This document shows positions 15,875 to 24,902 of a stretch of 64,000 nucleotides of DNA, piece by piece (position 1 is the stretch's first letter; each line of letters opens with the position of its first letter). The stretch is from Streptomyces sp. NBC_01439 (GTDB taxonomy: Bacteria; Actinomycetota; Actinomycetes; Streptomycetales; Streptomycetaceae). A model generated the notes under the pieces. The model searched no databases and was not told the DNA's origin. It saw only the letters and a program-made list of their open reading frames with translations. Where the stretch lies: positions 1,426,001 through 1,490,000 of the forward strand of contig NZ_CP109487.1 of the NCBI RefSeq assembly GCF_036227605.1, read 5' to 3'. Made by a program: the position numbers and the translations under genes.

Positions 15875-16507
15875 ATGGGGGAAATAGGGGCTGCCGCCTC
15901 TGAACATAAGCCTGCATCTGCGGGACCACGTGCCTGGCCGTGGGAATTGATCAGCCGCCTGCGCCTGCAGGCGTCTCGCACGTCAGCGAGGGCCGCCCGG
16001 GGCACGGACCGGGATCTGCAGCGGCGGATCAGACGCACCCTGCAGGAGCTGGGCGTGCAGCCGCCGCTCGATGTCGACGAGCTGCGCCGGGCCTTGTCGG
16101 AGCGACGGGGCCGTCCGATCGTGCTCCGTCCCGCCCCACTGCCGATGCCGGGGCCGCTGGGGATGTGGGTCGACACAGTGCACGGCGACCTGATCGTCTA
16201 TCAGGAACGCACCACCAAGCTGCACCAGGACCACATCATCCTGCACGAACTGTGCCACGTGATCGCCGACGATGACGGCGCTCCCACGGACTGGGCCGCC
16301 CTGGTTCCGGGCGTGGACAAGGGTGAAGTACGGCGCGTGCTCAACCGCTGTTCGTACGACGACGTGGCCGAGTGCCGCGTGGAGACGGCGGCAACGATCA
16401 TCATGGAATGGGCCTCCGTACTGGACCGGCTGGAGCCGGCGCCGGCACGGGACCTGGCTGCGCGCCGGGTCTGCATGGCCCTCGGGGACCGCAGGGGATG
16501 GCTTTAG
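15875..16507 (+). CDS. ImmA/IrrE family metallopeptidase
   Basis: A 210-residue protein whose active site H-I-I-L-H-E-L-C-H is the HExxH zinc motif at about residue 125. It is preceded by the family strand W-V-D-T-V-H-G-D-L-I-V-Y. ImmA-type proteases cleave XRE repressors to release mobile-element or stress genes. No repressor gene is directly attached here; the nearest XRE gene is at 20622 on the other strand. ATG 15875 follows GAGGAAG with good spacing. It is directly followed (TAG then ATG) by the MAB_1171c membrane protein, a pairing frequently seen in Streptomyces. Confidence 0.85.
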   Translation: MGEIGAAASEHKPASAGPRAWPWELISRLRLQASRTSARAARGTDRDLQRRIRRTLQELGVQPPLDVDELRRALSERRGRPIVLRPAPLPMPGPLGMWVDTVHGDLIVYQERTTKLHQDHIILHELCHVIADDDGAPTDWAALVPGVDKGEVRRVLNRCSYDDVAECRVETAATIIMEWASVLDRLEPAPARDLAARRVCMALGDRRGWL

Positions 16508-17614
16508 ATGTACCCGATCTTCCTTGTTCTTCTCGCCGGCGCTGTCGGCTGGAAGGTCTTCCAGCTCACCCGGGCACCGAAGGACCGCGCTCTGCGGTCG
16601 GTGACCCTGTGCCTCGCATTCGCGGGGCTACAGGTGCCGCTCGCCACTCCGGGCGGCGCGTCGGGGATGGACATGGTGGCCGGCCACGGCGCGGCCAAGC
16701 TCGGGCAGAACCTGCTTCTCCTGGGCACCATGTACTTCCTGATGTGCTTCTACCTGTATTCCGCCTCGGACGAGCAGGCGAGCAGGAAGCGGGCCCGGAT
16801 CGAAGCGCTGGTGGTGCTCTGCGTGGCCGCCGTGATCACCGTGGCCGCGACCACCGTGCCGCACGAGGCTTTCGCCGGGAGCTTCGCAACCGCGGACATG
16901 ACCACCACGCAGCTGGCGGTCTTCTACGGCGTGGCCGGCCTGTACCTGATGTACGCGCTCGCCGCTGCCGGCGTGTGGACGGTGCGGTACGCTCGGATGT
17001 CGCCTCGGCCGCACGCGACAGGGCTGTGGATCACCGCGGTCGGCCTACTGGCCATGGCCGTCGCCTGCGCCGTGCGGGCCGTGTTCGTGGCCGTGCGCTG
17101 GGAGGGCGGGGTGGTGCCGCACTCGGTGATGGCCTCGGTGGCCATGCTGCTGGTGGTCTCCATCATCCTGTTCGTGGCCGGCGTGTCCTACTCGGCGGCC
17201 CGTAGCCGCCTTGCGGCCTTCCGTCTGTGGCAGGAGCACCGCCGCGGCTACCGGCGGCTTGCCCCGCTGTGGGAGCTTCTCGCGGCCCGCTTCCCCGAGA
17301 TCGTCCTCAAGGGATCCTCTTCCCCTCTGGAGGAGTGGGGGCTGCGTGGCGTGCACCGGCGCTACCACCGCCGTGTTGTCGAATGTCGGGATGGACTGGT
17401 GCGTATCAGCCCGTATCTGGGTGAGCTGGAGACCGAGGAGCTGATGCACGTGGGCCCCGACCTGCTGGCAGGCCGCCTGCGCGCCGCCTACCAGGGTCCG
17501 GCCTTGGAGGCAGCAAAGCCCGTCGTTGCGCTGGCGGTTCCCCAGCAGGACGACCGTAGTTCCGATGCGGCGCACCTGTTCGCCCTGTCCGACGCGCTGC
17601 GTACCGCCGCGTGA
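16508..17614 (+). CDS. MAB_1171c family membrane protein
   Basis: A 368-residue protein. The first 235 residues contain about seven hydrophobic segments, starting at residue 2 and ending near V-S-I-I-L-F-V-A-G-V. They are followed by a soluble C-terminal domain of about 130 residues (F-R-L-W-Q-E-H-R-R-G-Y onward). This is the layout of the MAB_1171c family of putative transporters or sensors found beside ImmA-like proteases. It starts on the base after the protease stop and ends four bases into a possible GTG start of the next gene. Function is unknown; a membrane sensor working with the protease is an inference. Confidence 0.8.
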   Translation: MYPIFLVLLAGAVGWKVFQLTRAPKDRALRSVTLCLAFAGLQVPLATPGGASGMDMVAGHGAAKLGQNLLLLGTMYFLMCFYLYSASDEQASRKRARIEALVVLCVAAVITVAATTVPHEAFAGSFATADMTTTQLAVFYGVAGLYLMYALAAAGVWTVRYARMSPRPHATGLWITAVGLLAMAVACAVRAVFVAVRWEGGVVPHSVMASVAMLLVVSIILFVAGVSYSAARSRLAAFRLWQEHRRGYRRLAPLWELLAARFPEIVLKGSSSPLEEWGLRGVHRRYHRRVVECRDGLVRISPYLGELETEELMHVGPDLLAGRLRAAYQGPALEAAKPVVALAVPQQDDRSSDAAHLFALSDALRTAA

Positions 17615-17649
17615 CACCCCGTCTTACCCGATTCGGAAAGCGAGATCTG

Positions 17650-18825
17650 ATGCTGATCACCGCCGGGCGTCTCCTGACGGGAGACGCCGAGATCACCGAC
17701 GGTGCTGTACTGCTGCAGGGGGATGCCATCGTTGCCGTCGGCCCCTGCGCCGAGGTCGAGGCACAGGCCGAAGCGGGCACCGAGCGCAGGGAGTTTCCCG
17801 GCTCGACCTTGATGCCCGGGCTCATCGACGCCCACGTGCACCTGGTCTTCGACGCCGGCGCCGACCCGGTGGCCACGATGCAGGAGGCCGGTGACGAGGA
17901 CCTTCTGGAGGGCATGCGCAAGCGTGCCGAGCAGCTGCTGTCCACAGGGGTCACCACCGCCCGCGATCTCGGCGACCGCGGCGGCCTGGCCCTGCGGCTG
18001 GCCACCGAGATCGCCGACGGCCACACGGCCGGGCCGCGGGTCGTCGGGGCGGGCGCCCCGGTGACTCCCCCGGGCGGACACTGCTGGTTCCTCGGTGGCG
18101 AGGTCTCCGATGCCGATGGCGCCCGCGCGCTCGTCCAGCGCAACCTCGCGGCCGGGGCCCAGGTCGTCAAGGTGATGGCCGGCGGCGGCGGGCTGACCAA
18201 GGGCGGGGCCGCCAGCTGGCAGAGCCAGTTCGGCGTGGCCGAGCTCTCCGTGGTCGTAAAGGAGGCTCACGCGGCGGGGGTGAAGGTCGCTGCCCATGCC
18301 CACGGGACGCAGGCCATCGCCGACGCCGTCGAGGCCGGCGTCGACACCATCGAGCACTGCACCTGGATGACCGAGACCGGCTTCGACCTCCGTACGGACG
18401 TCCTGGACCGCATCATCGAGCGCGGCATCCACGTCTGTCCGGCGGTGAGCCCCCACTGGCAGATGCTCCCGCGGTTCTTCGGGGAAGACCGCGCGAAGGC
18501 GATTTTCGATCTGGTCCGGCAGATGGCCGAGGCCGGGGTGCGCCTGGTCGCGGGCACCGACGCCGGAGTTCAGCGAGCCGGGTTCGACGGGCTGGTCCAG
18601 GCCTTGGGGTTCTATGAGCACTTGGGCGTTCCCCGCGAGCGGATCCTCGCTATGGCCACCACCGAGGCCGCCGCGGCGCTCGGCCTCGACGGCAAGGTCG
18701 GGCGTCTGGCCCACGGCTACACCGCCGACCTGCTCGTCGTCGACGGCAACCCGCTGGAGGATCTGGCCGCCCTCGGCACAGTGCGGGCGGTCTTCGCGGG
18801 CGGCCGGCAGTACCTGGCGTCCTGA
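17650..18825 (+). CDS. Amidohydrolase family protein
   Basis: A 391-residue metal-dependent hydrolase. Metal ligands are visible: G-L-I-D-A-H-V-H-L (H-x-H) near residue 62, K-V-M-A-G-G-G-G near 178 (candidate carboxylated Lys), A-H-A-H-G near 218, and G-T-D-A-G near 302. This set matches Xaa-Pro/imidazolonepropionase-like amidohydrolases. ATG 17650 follows a weak purine stretch; a GTG at 17611 overlapping the previous stop is an alternative start. It ends the ImmA operon. In other Streptomyces, amidohydrolases are found at this position, but the substrate is unknown. Confidence 0.85.
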   Translation: MLITAGRLLTGDAEITDGAVLLQGDAIVAVGPCAEVEAQAEAGTERREFPGSTLMPGLIDAHVHLVFDAGADPVATMQEAGDEDLLEGMRKRAEQLLSTGVTTARDLGDRGGLALRLATEIADGHTAGPRVVGAGAPVTPPGGHCWFLGGEVSDADGARALVQRNLAAGAQVVKVMAGGGGLTKGGAASWQSQFGVAELSVVVKEAHAAGVKVAAHAHGTQAIADAVEAGVDTIEHCTWMTETGFDLRTDVLDRIIERGIHVCPAVSPHWQMLPRFFGEDRAKAIFDLVRQMAEAGVRLVAGTDAGVQRAGFDGLVQALGFYEHLGVPRERILAMATTEAAAALGLDGKVGRLAHGYTADLLVVDGNPLEDLAALGTVRAVFAGGRQYLAS

Positions 18826-18924
18826 CCTGACAGCGACAACCGCAGTCTTGAGGGCGGGTCCGGCAGTCGGCCCCGCCCTTAAGGCAGTCCGCGCGGCACA
18901 CCGCGGGCCGTTCGCTCGCAGGAG

Positions 18925-20511
18925 TCACCCCAGGAAGAGGCCGAGGACGGACAGCACGGTCTGAACGCCTCCGACCGCGCCTTGGTTTGCCTCGAGCCAG
19001 CCGCGGAGACGGTCGCCGGCGCGACGGCGCTCGGACAGCTCCAGAGACTCGTCGGCCAGTACCTCCACTTCGTGAACGAACTCGCTCTGGTCCACGTCCA
19101 GGGCGGGAGCGAGCTCGCGCAGCTGCCGCACCATCTCGGCGAACTGCTCAGGCCGAAGGCCGGCGTTCTGGGTGACGTACTGGCCCTGGGCGCCGGTCGA
19201 GCCCGCGTAGTTGTACTGGTTGAACTGGATTCCCGGGGTGTTCTGGCTGGTCACGTAGTCGCTCGCTTTCGTGCCGGATCGGGCGCAGGTCCGCCCCTGC
19301 GCGGTGAGGGTCAGACGGGTGGGGCGTCCTTCGGGCGGGTCCAGCTGGGCAAGCCTGTGGTCCCGCAGTTCTCGTGCGGCGTCGATGACTGTGTTGACGG
19401 CGTGCGGTTCGCCGAGGTAGTAGGTGGTGGCCAGGAATTCCTGGAGGTCGAGCTCGGAGCGTTCGCGGGCGTAGGCGCTGGCCACCAGCTCGTTGAAGGC
19501 GTGGTCGTGGCGGGCGCCGGCGTTCCTGCGGGCCTGGGCGATGCGTTCGGCCTCCAGGAGCCCTGGCGGGGTGATCCGCAGGGCCGTTCCTCGGCCGCCG
19601 CCCAAGGTGGGCAGGATTTCGACCTGTTCTCGGGTGCCGAGCAGGTTGGCCGCCTCGACAGCCCGCGTGTGCAGGACGGTGTCCGGCTGTGCGAACTCGG
19701 CGAGGGGGACGTACTGCGTGGTGGATCCGCCTGCGCGGTCGGCGAGCCGGGTCAGCAGCATCGTGGCGGCTTCCTCCGGGGGTGGCAGCACGGAAGGTGA
19801 ACTGGCATCCGTGTCTCCGGCCCCGGCGGCGGGTGGACTCGAGCCGTAGGACAGGGCGACGGCTGCCGCCGCCGCGCCGGGGCTTGTGATGTTGCGGTCG
19901 TGTCTGGCGAGGTGACCGGCGACGGCCGTCATGTATTCGGCGAGGGTGGAGACGCCCCTGTAGTGGCGGATTTCCCGGCTCAGGTCGCGGTACCACGTTC
20001 CCTGAGCGGCGTCGCGGCCGCTGGAGTTGCCCCACCATGTGGCGGGTTCGCCTTCCAGGATCCCTGGCAGCCAGTTCGTGATGAAGTCCGGCATCTCGGG
20101 GAACGCGCGAAGGAGGTTTTCTGAAGTTACGCGCGGCTGGTGTACCTGCTGGCTGGAGGCCATCGGGGCCCTCTGCGCAGCGACCAGGTACGGCAACACA
20201 CGAAGGAACTTGGGGACGATCACGCTGTCGAGTTCGTCGATGTGGGCGGCGGCTGCGATGGTCAGGGAGATCTGCTCGCCGTCGGCGATATGCGGCCCCA
20301 GGCCGCGGGTGAGCCCATAGGAGGTGCCCCCTGTTCCGATGCGGGGCAGGGACCGGATCAGCTGTTCGGCGTCGAGATCCATCCCGTCGAGCGTGTGGAC
20401 GACCCACCGCCAGGTGGGCCAGGAGCCGTCGGCGCGTAGCAGGTACTCGTGGGCCATGGTCCGCAGCAACGTCACCTGGGCGTCGTGGAGCGGGGCCGTC
20501 AGGTCGGTCAC
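18925..20511 (-). CDS. Unknown 528-residue protein paired with an XRE regulator
   Basis: Start GTG 20511 follows GAGAGG about 12 bases upstream. No family recognised. The N-terminal half is helical and all-soluble. Residues around 250-360 look like a winged-helix segment (Q-V-E-I-L-P-T-L-G-G-G-R-G-T-A-L-R-I-T-P-P-G-L). A linker with N-Q-Y-N-Y-A-G and Q-G-Q-Y-V-T-Q-N lies near residue 440, followed by a charged coiled region and a hydrophobic C-terminus (VQTVLSVLGLFLG). The linker recalls domains found in bacterial conflict proteins, but that is only an impression. The XRE gene lies 110 bases upstream on the same strand, so a regulator/effector pair is possible. Confidence 0.55.
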   Translation of the reverse strand: MTDLTAPLHDAQVTLLRTMAHEYLLRADGSWPTWRWVVHTLDGMDLDAEQLIRSLPRIGTGGTSYGLTRGLGPHIADGEQISLTIAAAAHIDELDSVIVPKFLRVLPYLVAAQRAPMASSQQVHQPRVTSENLLRAFPEMPDFITNWLPGILEGEPATWWGNSSGRDAAQGTWYRDLSREIRHYRGVSTLAEYMTAVAGHLARHDRNITSPGAAAAAVALSYGSSPPAAGAGDTDASSPSVLPPPEEAATMLLTRLADRAGGSTTQYVPLAEFAQPDTVLHTRAVEAANLLGTREQVEILPTLGGGRGTALRITPPGLLEAERIAQARRNAGARHDHAFNELVASAYARERSELDLQEFLATTYYLGEPHAVNTVIDAARELRDHRLAQLDPPEGRPTRLTLTAQGRTCARSGTKASDYVTSQNTPGIQFNQYNYAGSTGAQGQYVTQNAGLRPEQFAEMVRQLRELAPALDVDQSEFVHEVEVLADESLELSERRRAGDRLRGWLEANQGAVGGVQTVLSVLGLFLG

Positions 20512-20621
20512 GCGGTTCAACCTCTCACCGAATAGGGGTGTTCCGGGTCCGCCGCAGCACCGGCTGCCCGCACGTCGGGGCGACAAGGCAGCGGTGCGGG
20601 TGATGTTCCCGAAGGGGGAGG

Positions 20622-21482
20622 CTACTTGCCGTCGTCCGTGCCGGGCAGATGTTTCTGTTCCATCTCGGCGACGAACCCGTTGATCAGGGCCATGACGTCG
20701 TCCGAGAGACCCTCCGCTCCGAGCTGACGGCCCTTGAGCCCGCGGATGGTGCCGCTCTTGACGTGCGCCAGCAGGGTCAGTCCCTCGGCCACCTGCTGGG
20801 CCACGGCCTCGCTGCTGCGGAAGAACAGCGCGGTCACGCCGAAGGCGGCCGACAGCCCTTCCAGCACGACGGGGGATGCCTCGGTCACCGCGCCGGTCCG
20901 CAGGTCGCGAACACCAGCCTCGGAGATGACGGCGGCCCCCGCGAAGCGGTTGACCGCCTCGGCGATCTCAGCGTCGCTGAGCGCCGGGCCGTCATGGTTA
21001 TCCAGCAGGTACTTCATCTTCTCGGCCAGGGTGGTGGGCATCTCGTCGTCGGGCTCGGGGGCGTCCAGGCCGAAGCTGCGCTCCTGCGCTGCCAGCAGAC
21101 GCTCCACGCTCACCCTGTACGCCGTTGCGAGGGGCTCGACGAACTTGCCGGATAGCCGGCGCTTGCCGCGTTCGGCGTTGGCGACGGGGCCTTCCGACTT
21201 CGTGCCGAGGATCTGCGCTACCTCGTACTGGGCGAAGCCGGCGTCTCCGCGCAGGTCGCCGAGATCAGGGGGGCCCTGGCGGGGGAAGAGCTCGTCGAGG
21301 TCGCGGCCCAGGGTGCGGGCCAAGGCCGGAAGCTTCCAGGGGTCGGGGGCCGTAGTGCCCTTCTCCCAGTTCGCCACTGCGCTGGGCGACACCCCGAGCT
21401 CCGCGGCCACGAAGTCCTGGGTCAGGTCTGCAGACCGGCGCACCGCGCGGATGCGCTGACCGTCCACGGCACGTGCCGCCAC
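20622..21482 (-). CDS. XRE family regulator with two helix-turn-helix domains
   Basis: A 286-residue protein with at least one clear Cro/C1 helix-turn-helix (D-F-V-A-A-E-L-G-V-S-P-S-A-V-A-N-W-E-K-G) at about residues 22-41 and a second similar unit at 75-105 (Y-E-V-A-Q-I-L-G-T-K-S-E-G-P-V-A-N-A-E-R-G). A third pattern near 165-215 resembles the sporulation regulator-type C-terminal HTH. GTG 21482 is preferred over 21488 because AGGAGG lies five bases ahead. It probably controls itself and the 528-residue protein downstream through the palindrome at 21545. Confidence 0.85.
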   Translation of the reverse strand: MAARAVDGQRIRAVRRSADLTQDFVAAELGVSPSAVANWEKGTTAPDPWKLPALARTLGRDLDELFPRQGPPDLGDLRGDAGFAQYEVAQILGTKSEGPVANAERGKRRLSGKFVEPLATAYRVSVERLLAAQERSFGLDAPEPDDEMPTTLAEKMKYLLDNHDGPALSDAEIAEAVNRFAGAAVISEAGVRDLRTGAVTEASPVVLEGLSAAFGVTALFFRSSEAVAQQVAEGLTLLAHVKSGTIRGLKGRQLGAEGLSDDVMALINGFVAEMEQKHLPGTDDGK

Positions 21483-21544
21483 CTGCACCTCCTCTGGACC
21501 CCGGACCGGAATCCGGCGAATTCAACGAACCTCAGCTTACCCAC

Positions 21545-21560
21545 TTGCCGGGTCCGGCAA
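21545..21560. promoter_or_regulatory. Palindrome, candidate XRE operator
   Basis: TTGCCGG-GT-CCGGCAA is a perfect inverted repeat 63 bases ahead of the XRE start, where an autoregulatory operator would lie. The assignment is by position only. Confidence 0.45.
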
Positions 21561-21828
21561 ACAGAGTTAGCTTCATTGCGGCGAACGATACCGGCTCCGG
21601 CCGGGCGGCGCAGCCTCTGGCGCACACCTGCGCCGGGCCGTCGTCCCTGCTGGTCAGAGCAGGTTCGGGAAGTTGTATGGGGTTGTAGAGCTATGTCTGG
21701 ACCTTCGCGCAACCTGCCCATATGTTCGTCGTCGCTCGCCGGGCAGCCCGCCCGGCCAAGGGGGGATCGGGGGAGGGGCATGGGCCGCACGCGCACCAGC
21801 CTCGCGGGTTAAACCGCAGAAACGGCGA

Positions 21829-21860
21829 CGGCGTCTGAGAGAGGCAACTCTCAGACGCCG
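21829..21860. terminator. 13-bp stem hairpin
   Basis: CGGCGTCTGAGAG and CTCTCAGACGCCG are exact inverses with a six-base loop, followed by GC-rich sequence without a T run. It may be a terminator of either strand or a replication-linked structure ahead of 22057. The rest of 21561-22056 shows no gene. Confidence 0.5.
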
Positions 21861-22056
21861 GACGCTCACGGCGCTCCCGCCCAGGCAAGGGCCGGAGATC
21901 ACCTTCATCCACACCGATCCTTCTCACGGGACCACCGGTGTGGCTTCACTGCACAGGAGAGTGTCGCATGACGGCTGCCCAACGCAAAAGGCCGAATCAC
22001 TCGGCCCGCGCGGCAATGTCCCCCCTTCGCAACCCCGTCCGCGGGGGTGCTGCCTG

Positions 22057-23145
22057 ATGGCCCGCATCCGGACGATCAAGCCCGAGATGTTCTTGTCCGA
22101 GGACATCGCCTCGGTCGACATCAGCGCCATGGTGACCTTCATCGGGCTGCTGACCCAGGCGGACGACAACGGTCGGTTCCTCGCCCACCCGGCCATCATC
22201 GCCGGGTTTCTGTGGGCTCTGCGCGCCGAGCACACCCCTGAGCACGTGGCCAACGACCTGGAGCAGCTGGAGGCGGCCGGGCTGATCTGCCGCTACATCG
22301 GGTGTGACGGCAAGAAGTACTTGCACATCGTGACGTGGGAGAAGCACCAGAAGATCGACCGTCCCTCCGCCTCCCGCCAGTCGCGCTGCCCGAAGCACCA
22401 GACACACCAGCGGTGCGGCGGGTGCGCGGCGGAGAAGCAGACGACCTGCCCGGCCGTGGAGCCTGCCGCGGTGCAGGTTCCGGCGACGCCGGCGGGGATC
22501 GGCGGCCCGGTCCCGCAGGGTTCGGTGAACCCTCGCCGAGCCCTCGATCACCCGGTTTCCCCCGAATTCGCGCCAGCGTCCGAGCCCACCGCCGTGCTGG
22601 CCGAGCCCGATACCTCGTCGGGGCGGGCCTGTGAGGCCGTCTCGTACGCGCCTCCGGCGCCGGATGAAGAAAGCACAGGTCAGGTGGCGTTCGCCGAGTC
22701 CTCGACGGAGGCTCGCGAGGGCTCGTCGTCTGGATCTAGGATCTTGGATCCTGGATCTTCCCCTAAGGGGGGCGATGCCCCCGCGCTGGAGTCCGCTCCC
22801 GAGGCGGCTTCGACGAAGCAGCTGGTGGCCGAGTACGTCGGCGGCCACGTCCAGCGCCCGCCGAAGGCTGTGATCGGACTGGTCGGGCGGCACGTCAAGG
22901 GGCTGCTGGAGGAGGGCTTCGATCCGGAGGTGATCCGGGCGGCGCTGGAGCGGCTGCGGTTCAAGAACCTGCATCCGAGCGTGCTGCCGAGTCTGGTCAA
23001 CGAGGCCCTGAACGCCTCACCGCCGCCGTCTGCCGCCGGGGTGTCGTCCGCCTCCGACGCGGGGGCCTGGGCCCGCGCCTCCGGATACACGCCCTACATG
23101 AACCCGACCGCGCCCGAGCCGACCACGTTCGGAGGCAGTCTGTGA
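22057..23145 (+). CDS. Replication-initiation-like protein of mobile elements
   Basis: A 362-residue protein. The first 110 residues (M-A-R-I-R-T-I-K-P-E-M-F, then F-I-G-L-L-T-Q-A-D-D-N-G-R, then Y-L-H-I-V-T-W-E-K-H-Q) match the N-terminal winged-helix domain common in phage and integrative-element replication proteins. The middle is low-complexity Pro/Ala/Ser. A C-terminal helical domain (I-G-L-V-G-R-H-V-K-G-L-L-E-E-G-F) resembles DnaD/DnaT-type domains. ATG 22057 is chosen for the domain start; the ribosome site is weak. The helicase-loader-like gene overlaps its stop, as in phage replication modules. Confidence 0.72.
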   Translation: MARIRTIKPEMFLSEDIASVDISAMVTFIGLLTQADDNGRFLAHPAIIAGFLWALRAEHTPEHVANDLEQLEAAGLICRYIGCDGKKYLHIVTWEKHQKIDRPSASRQSRCPKHQTHQRCGGCAAEKQTTCPAVEPAAVQVPATPAGIGGPVPQGSVNPRRALDHPVSPEFAPASEPTAVLAEPDTSSGRACEAVSYAPPAPDEESTGQVAFAESSTEAREGSSSGSRILDPGSSPKGGDAPALESAPEAASTKQLVAEYVGGHVQRPPKAVIGLVGRHVKGLLEEGFDPEVIRAALERLRFKNLHPSVLPSLVNEALNASPPPSAAGVSSASDAGAWARASGYTPYMNPTAPEPTTFGGSL

Positions 23146-23903
23146 CTCGCGCCCGCCTGACCGACCCGCTGCCCGTGGTCTCCGACCGGCTGCGTGAGCG
23201 CCTGGCCGCCCGCCTGGCCGAGCGCGGCATCGATGTGGCCACCGCACCGGTGCTGCCGGACACGCCGGAGCCGATCCCGGCGCTGGAGGCCGCCCAGAAG
23301 CGGATCCCGTACGCCTACCGGGATGCCGTCCCCCGGCATCCGCAGGTCGCTGCCTGGGTGCGGACCATCGCGGACGCCGCGGTCGCTCCGGCAGCGGAGG
23401 ATCTGAACTCCCAGTGGGGAAGGCCGGGGCGCCGGCGGATCGCGCACGGACCGTCGCTGCTGCTGTGGGGCGGGACCGGGATCGGGAAGACGCACGAGGC
23501 GTACGGGGCGGTCCGGGCCCTGACTGCCGCCGGGTGCGGGGTCGAGTGGCATGCGACGACCGCAGCGGACCTGTACGCGGAGATGCGCTACCGGTCCGGC
23601 GTGGACCCCGAGCACATGCTGCGGCGGATCATGCGGGTGCCGCTGCTGCTCCTGGACGACCTCGGCGCCGCGAAGACCTCGGAGTGGACGGAGGAGATCA
23701 CCTTCCGGCTGGTGAACTGGCGCTGCCAGAACCGCCTGCCGACGATCTTCACCACCAATCTGCCGCCCGTCCGCGACGACCGCATGGACAAGCATCTCCC
23801 AGTGCTGCGCGACAAGGTAGGCGACCGGGTCCTGTCCCGCCTGTCCGGCATGTGCACCCCGGTCGAATTCACCGGACCCGACCGCCGCTTCCAGCGCGCC
23901 TGA
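23142..23903 (+). CDS. DnaC-like AAA+ ATPase (helicase loader-like)
   Basis: A 253-residue ATPase with Walker A L-L-W-G-G-T-G-I-G-K-T-H at about residue 108-119, Walker B P-L-L-L-L-D-D-L-G at about 166-174, sensor 1 T-I-F-T-T-N-L, and a late Arg finger region R-V-L-S-R-L. This is the DnaC/DnaI layout, in which the protein loads a replicative helicase. The GTG start overlaps the preceding stop (GTGA). With the upstream gene it forms a two-gene replication module of the mobile element. An IstB-like transposition role is unlikely because no transposase is next to it. Confidence 0.82.
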   Translation: MTRARLTDPLPVVSDRLRERLAARLAERGIDVATAPVLPDTPEPIPALEAAQKRIPYAYRDAVPRHPQVAAWVRTIADAAVAPAAEDLNSQWGRPGRRRIAHGPSLLLWGGTGIGKTHEAYGAVRALTAAGCGVEWHATTAADLYAEMRYRSGVDPEHMLRRIMRVPLLLLDDLGAAKTSEWTEEITFRLVNWRCQNRLPTIFTTNLPPVRDDRMDKHLPVLRDKVGDRVLSRLSGMCTPVEFTGPDRRFQRA

Positions 23904-24063
23904 CCGGCCCCGCGCCCGGCACACCTCCTACCCGGCGCGGCACCGCCGCCGTCGCCCTCCTGCTCCGCCTCCCACCGGCATCCCAGCCGCACCCCGGCCC
24001 GACCGCAGGTGCCGTGCGGCCCTGACCGCCGGCCTGTGAGGCGTACCCGAAAGACAGCTCCCG

Positions 24064-24786
24064 ATGCGCACGATCACCTCGAACACCACTCCCCCGCCGA
24101 CGCTGCGGGGCGTCTCCGACCACAGCTGGCACGCCCGCGCCGCCTGCCACGGCATGGACCCGGACTCCGCCGACGAGCTGTTCTTCCACGCCCCCCGCGA
24201 CCGCTGGGCCATCCGTGAGGCCCTGGAGACCTGCGGCATGTGCCCCGTCCGCCAGGAGTGCTTCAACTACGCCCTCGACAACGAGGAAAAGGAAGGCATC
24301 TGGGGCGGCATGACCGCCGACGAGCGCCTCCACTGGCACGAGAAAGTGGAGCACAGGCTCGACTACGACCGCGTGCTGTCGGTGATCAACGGCCGCAGCA
24401 TCCAGCTCAGCGAGCACGAACGCAGGACCCTGATCCGGTACGCGGCTGCCCAGGGCTGGAGCCCCGAACGCCTGGCCTTCACCCTGCAGGTCAGCCTCAA
24501 CTGGGCCCGCGACGTCCTGCGCGAGGAAGCCCGCGCCATCGAGGACCGCGACAACTTCAACGTCGTCCTCGACACCAACCCCTTCGCCACAGCATGCCAG
24601 GCCGAAGTCGACGGCGTCGAACCCTCCGGTGCAGGCCTACGCCACGACGGCGATGGTCCCGAACGCGACCGCAGCAAGCAGACCCCCGAACCCGTGTCCC
24701 GACAGGTCCACACCGCCGCCCTGATCAACGACTTCCGAAAGGCCACATGCCTCCCCGCCACCACCACGCCGTCGCCATGCCCCTGA
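24064..24786 (+). CDS. WhiB family regulator with long C-terminal extension
   Basis: A 240-residue protein. Residues 20-80 are a complete WhiB domain: a first Cys in A-A-C-H-G-M-D, C-G-M-C-P-V-R-Q-E-C with three Cys for a 4Fe-4S cluster, and the G-I-W-G-G-M-T turn. Most WhiB proteins are about 100 residues long. Here the extension contains a helix-turn-helix-like stretch (G-W-S-P-E-R-L-A-F-T-L-Q-V-S-L-N-W-A) near residues 130-150, then disordered sequence. Plasmid- and phage-borne WhiB proteins are known to interfere with host sigma factors. ATG 24064 follows a weak AAAG site. Confidence 0.88.
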   Translation: MRTITSNTTPPPTLRGVSDHSWHARAACHGMDPDSADELFFHAPRDRWAIREALETCGMCPVRQECFNYALDNEEKEGIWGGMTADERLHWHEKVEHRLDYDRVLSVINGRSIQLSEHERRTLIRYAAAQGWSPERLAFTLQVSLNWARDVLREEARAIEDRDNFNVVLDTNPFATACQAEVDGVEPSGAGLRHDGDGPERDRSKQTPEPVSRQVHTAALINDFRKATCLPATTTPSPCP

Positions 24787-24902
24787 GCACCCTGCGCACG
24801 GCAACCGCCGCCGTCGGCATCTCCGCAGCAGCCGTCTCCTACGACGCCCCCCGCCAAGCGGCCGACGCCAGCACCACGACGAACGGAGGCACCACCCGAT
24901 GA
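24747..24902 (+). CDS. Small protein between WhiB and DUF2637 genes
   Basis: Fifty-one residues; ATG 24747 has AAAGG five bases upstream and the stop overlaps the next ATG (ATGA). It starts inside the end of the WhiB gene in another frame. The translation has a short hydrophobic centre (A-A-V-G-I-S-A-A-A-V-S-Y), so it may be a small membrane peptide. No family recognised; the spacing and overlaps are the main support. Confidence 0.45.
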   Translation: MPPRHHHAVAMPLSTLRTATAAVGISAAAVSYDAPRQAADASTTTNGGTTR

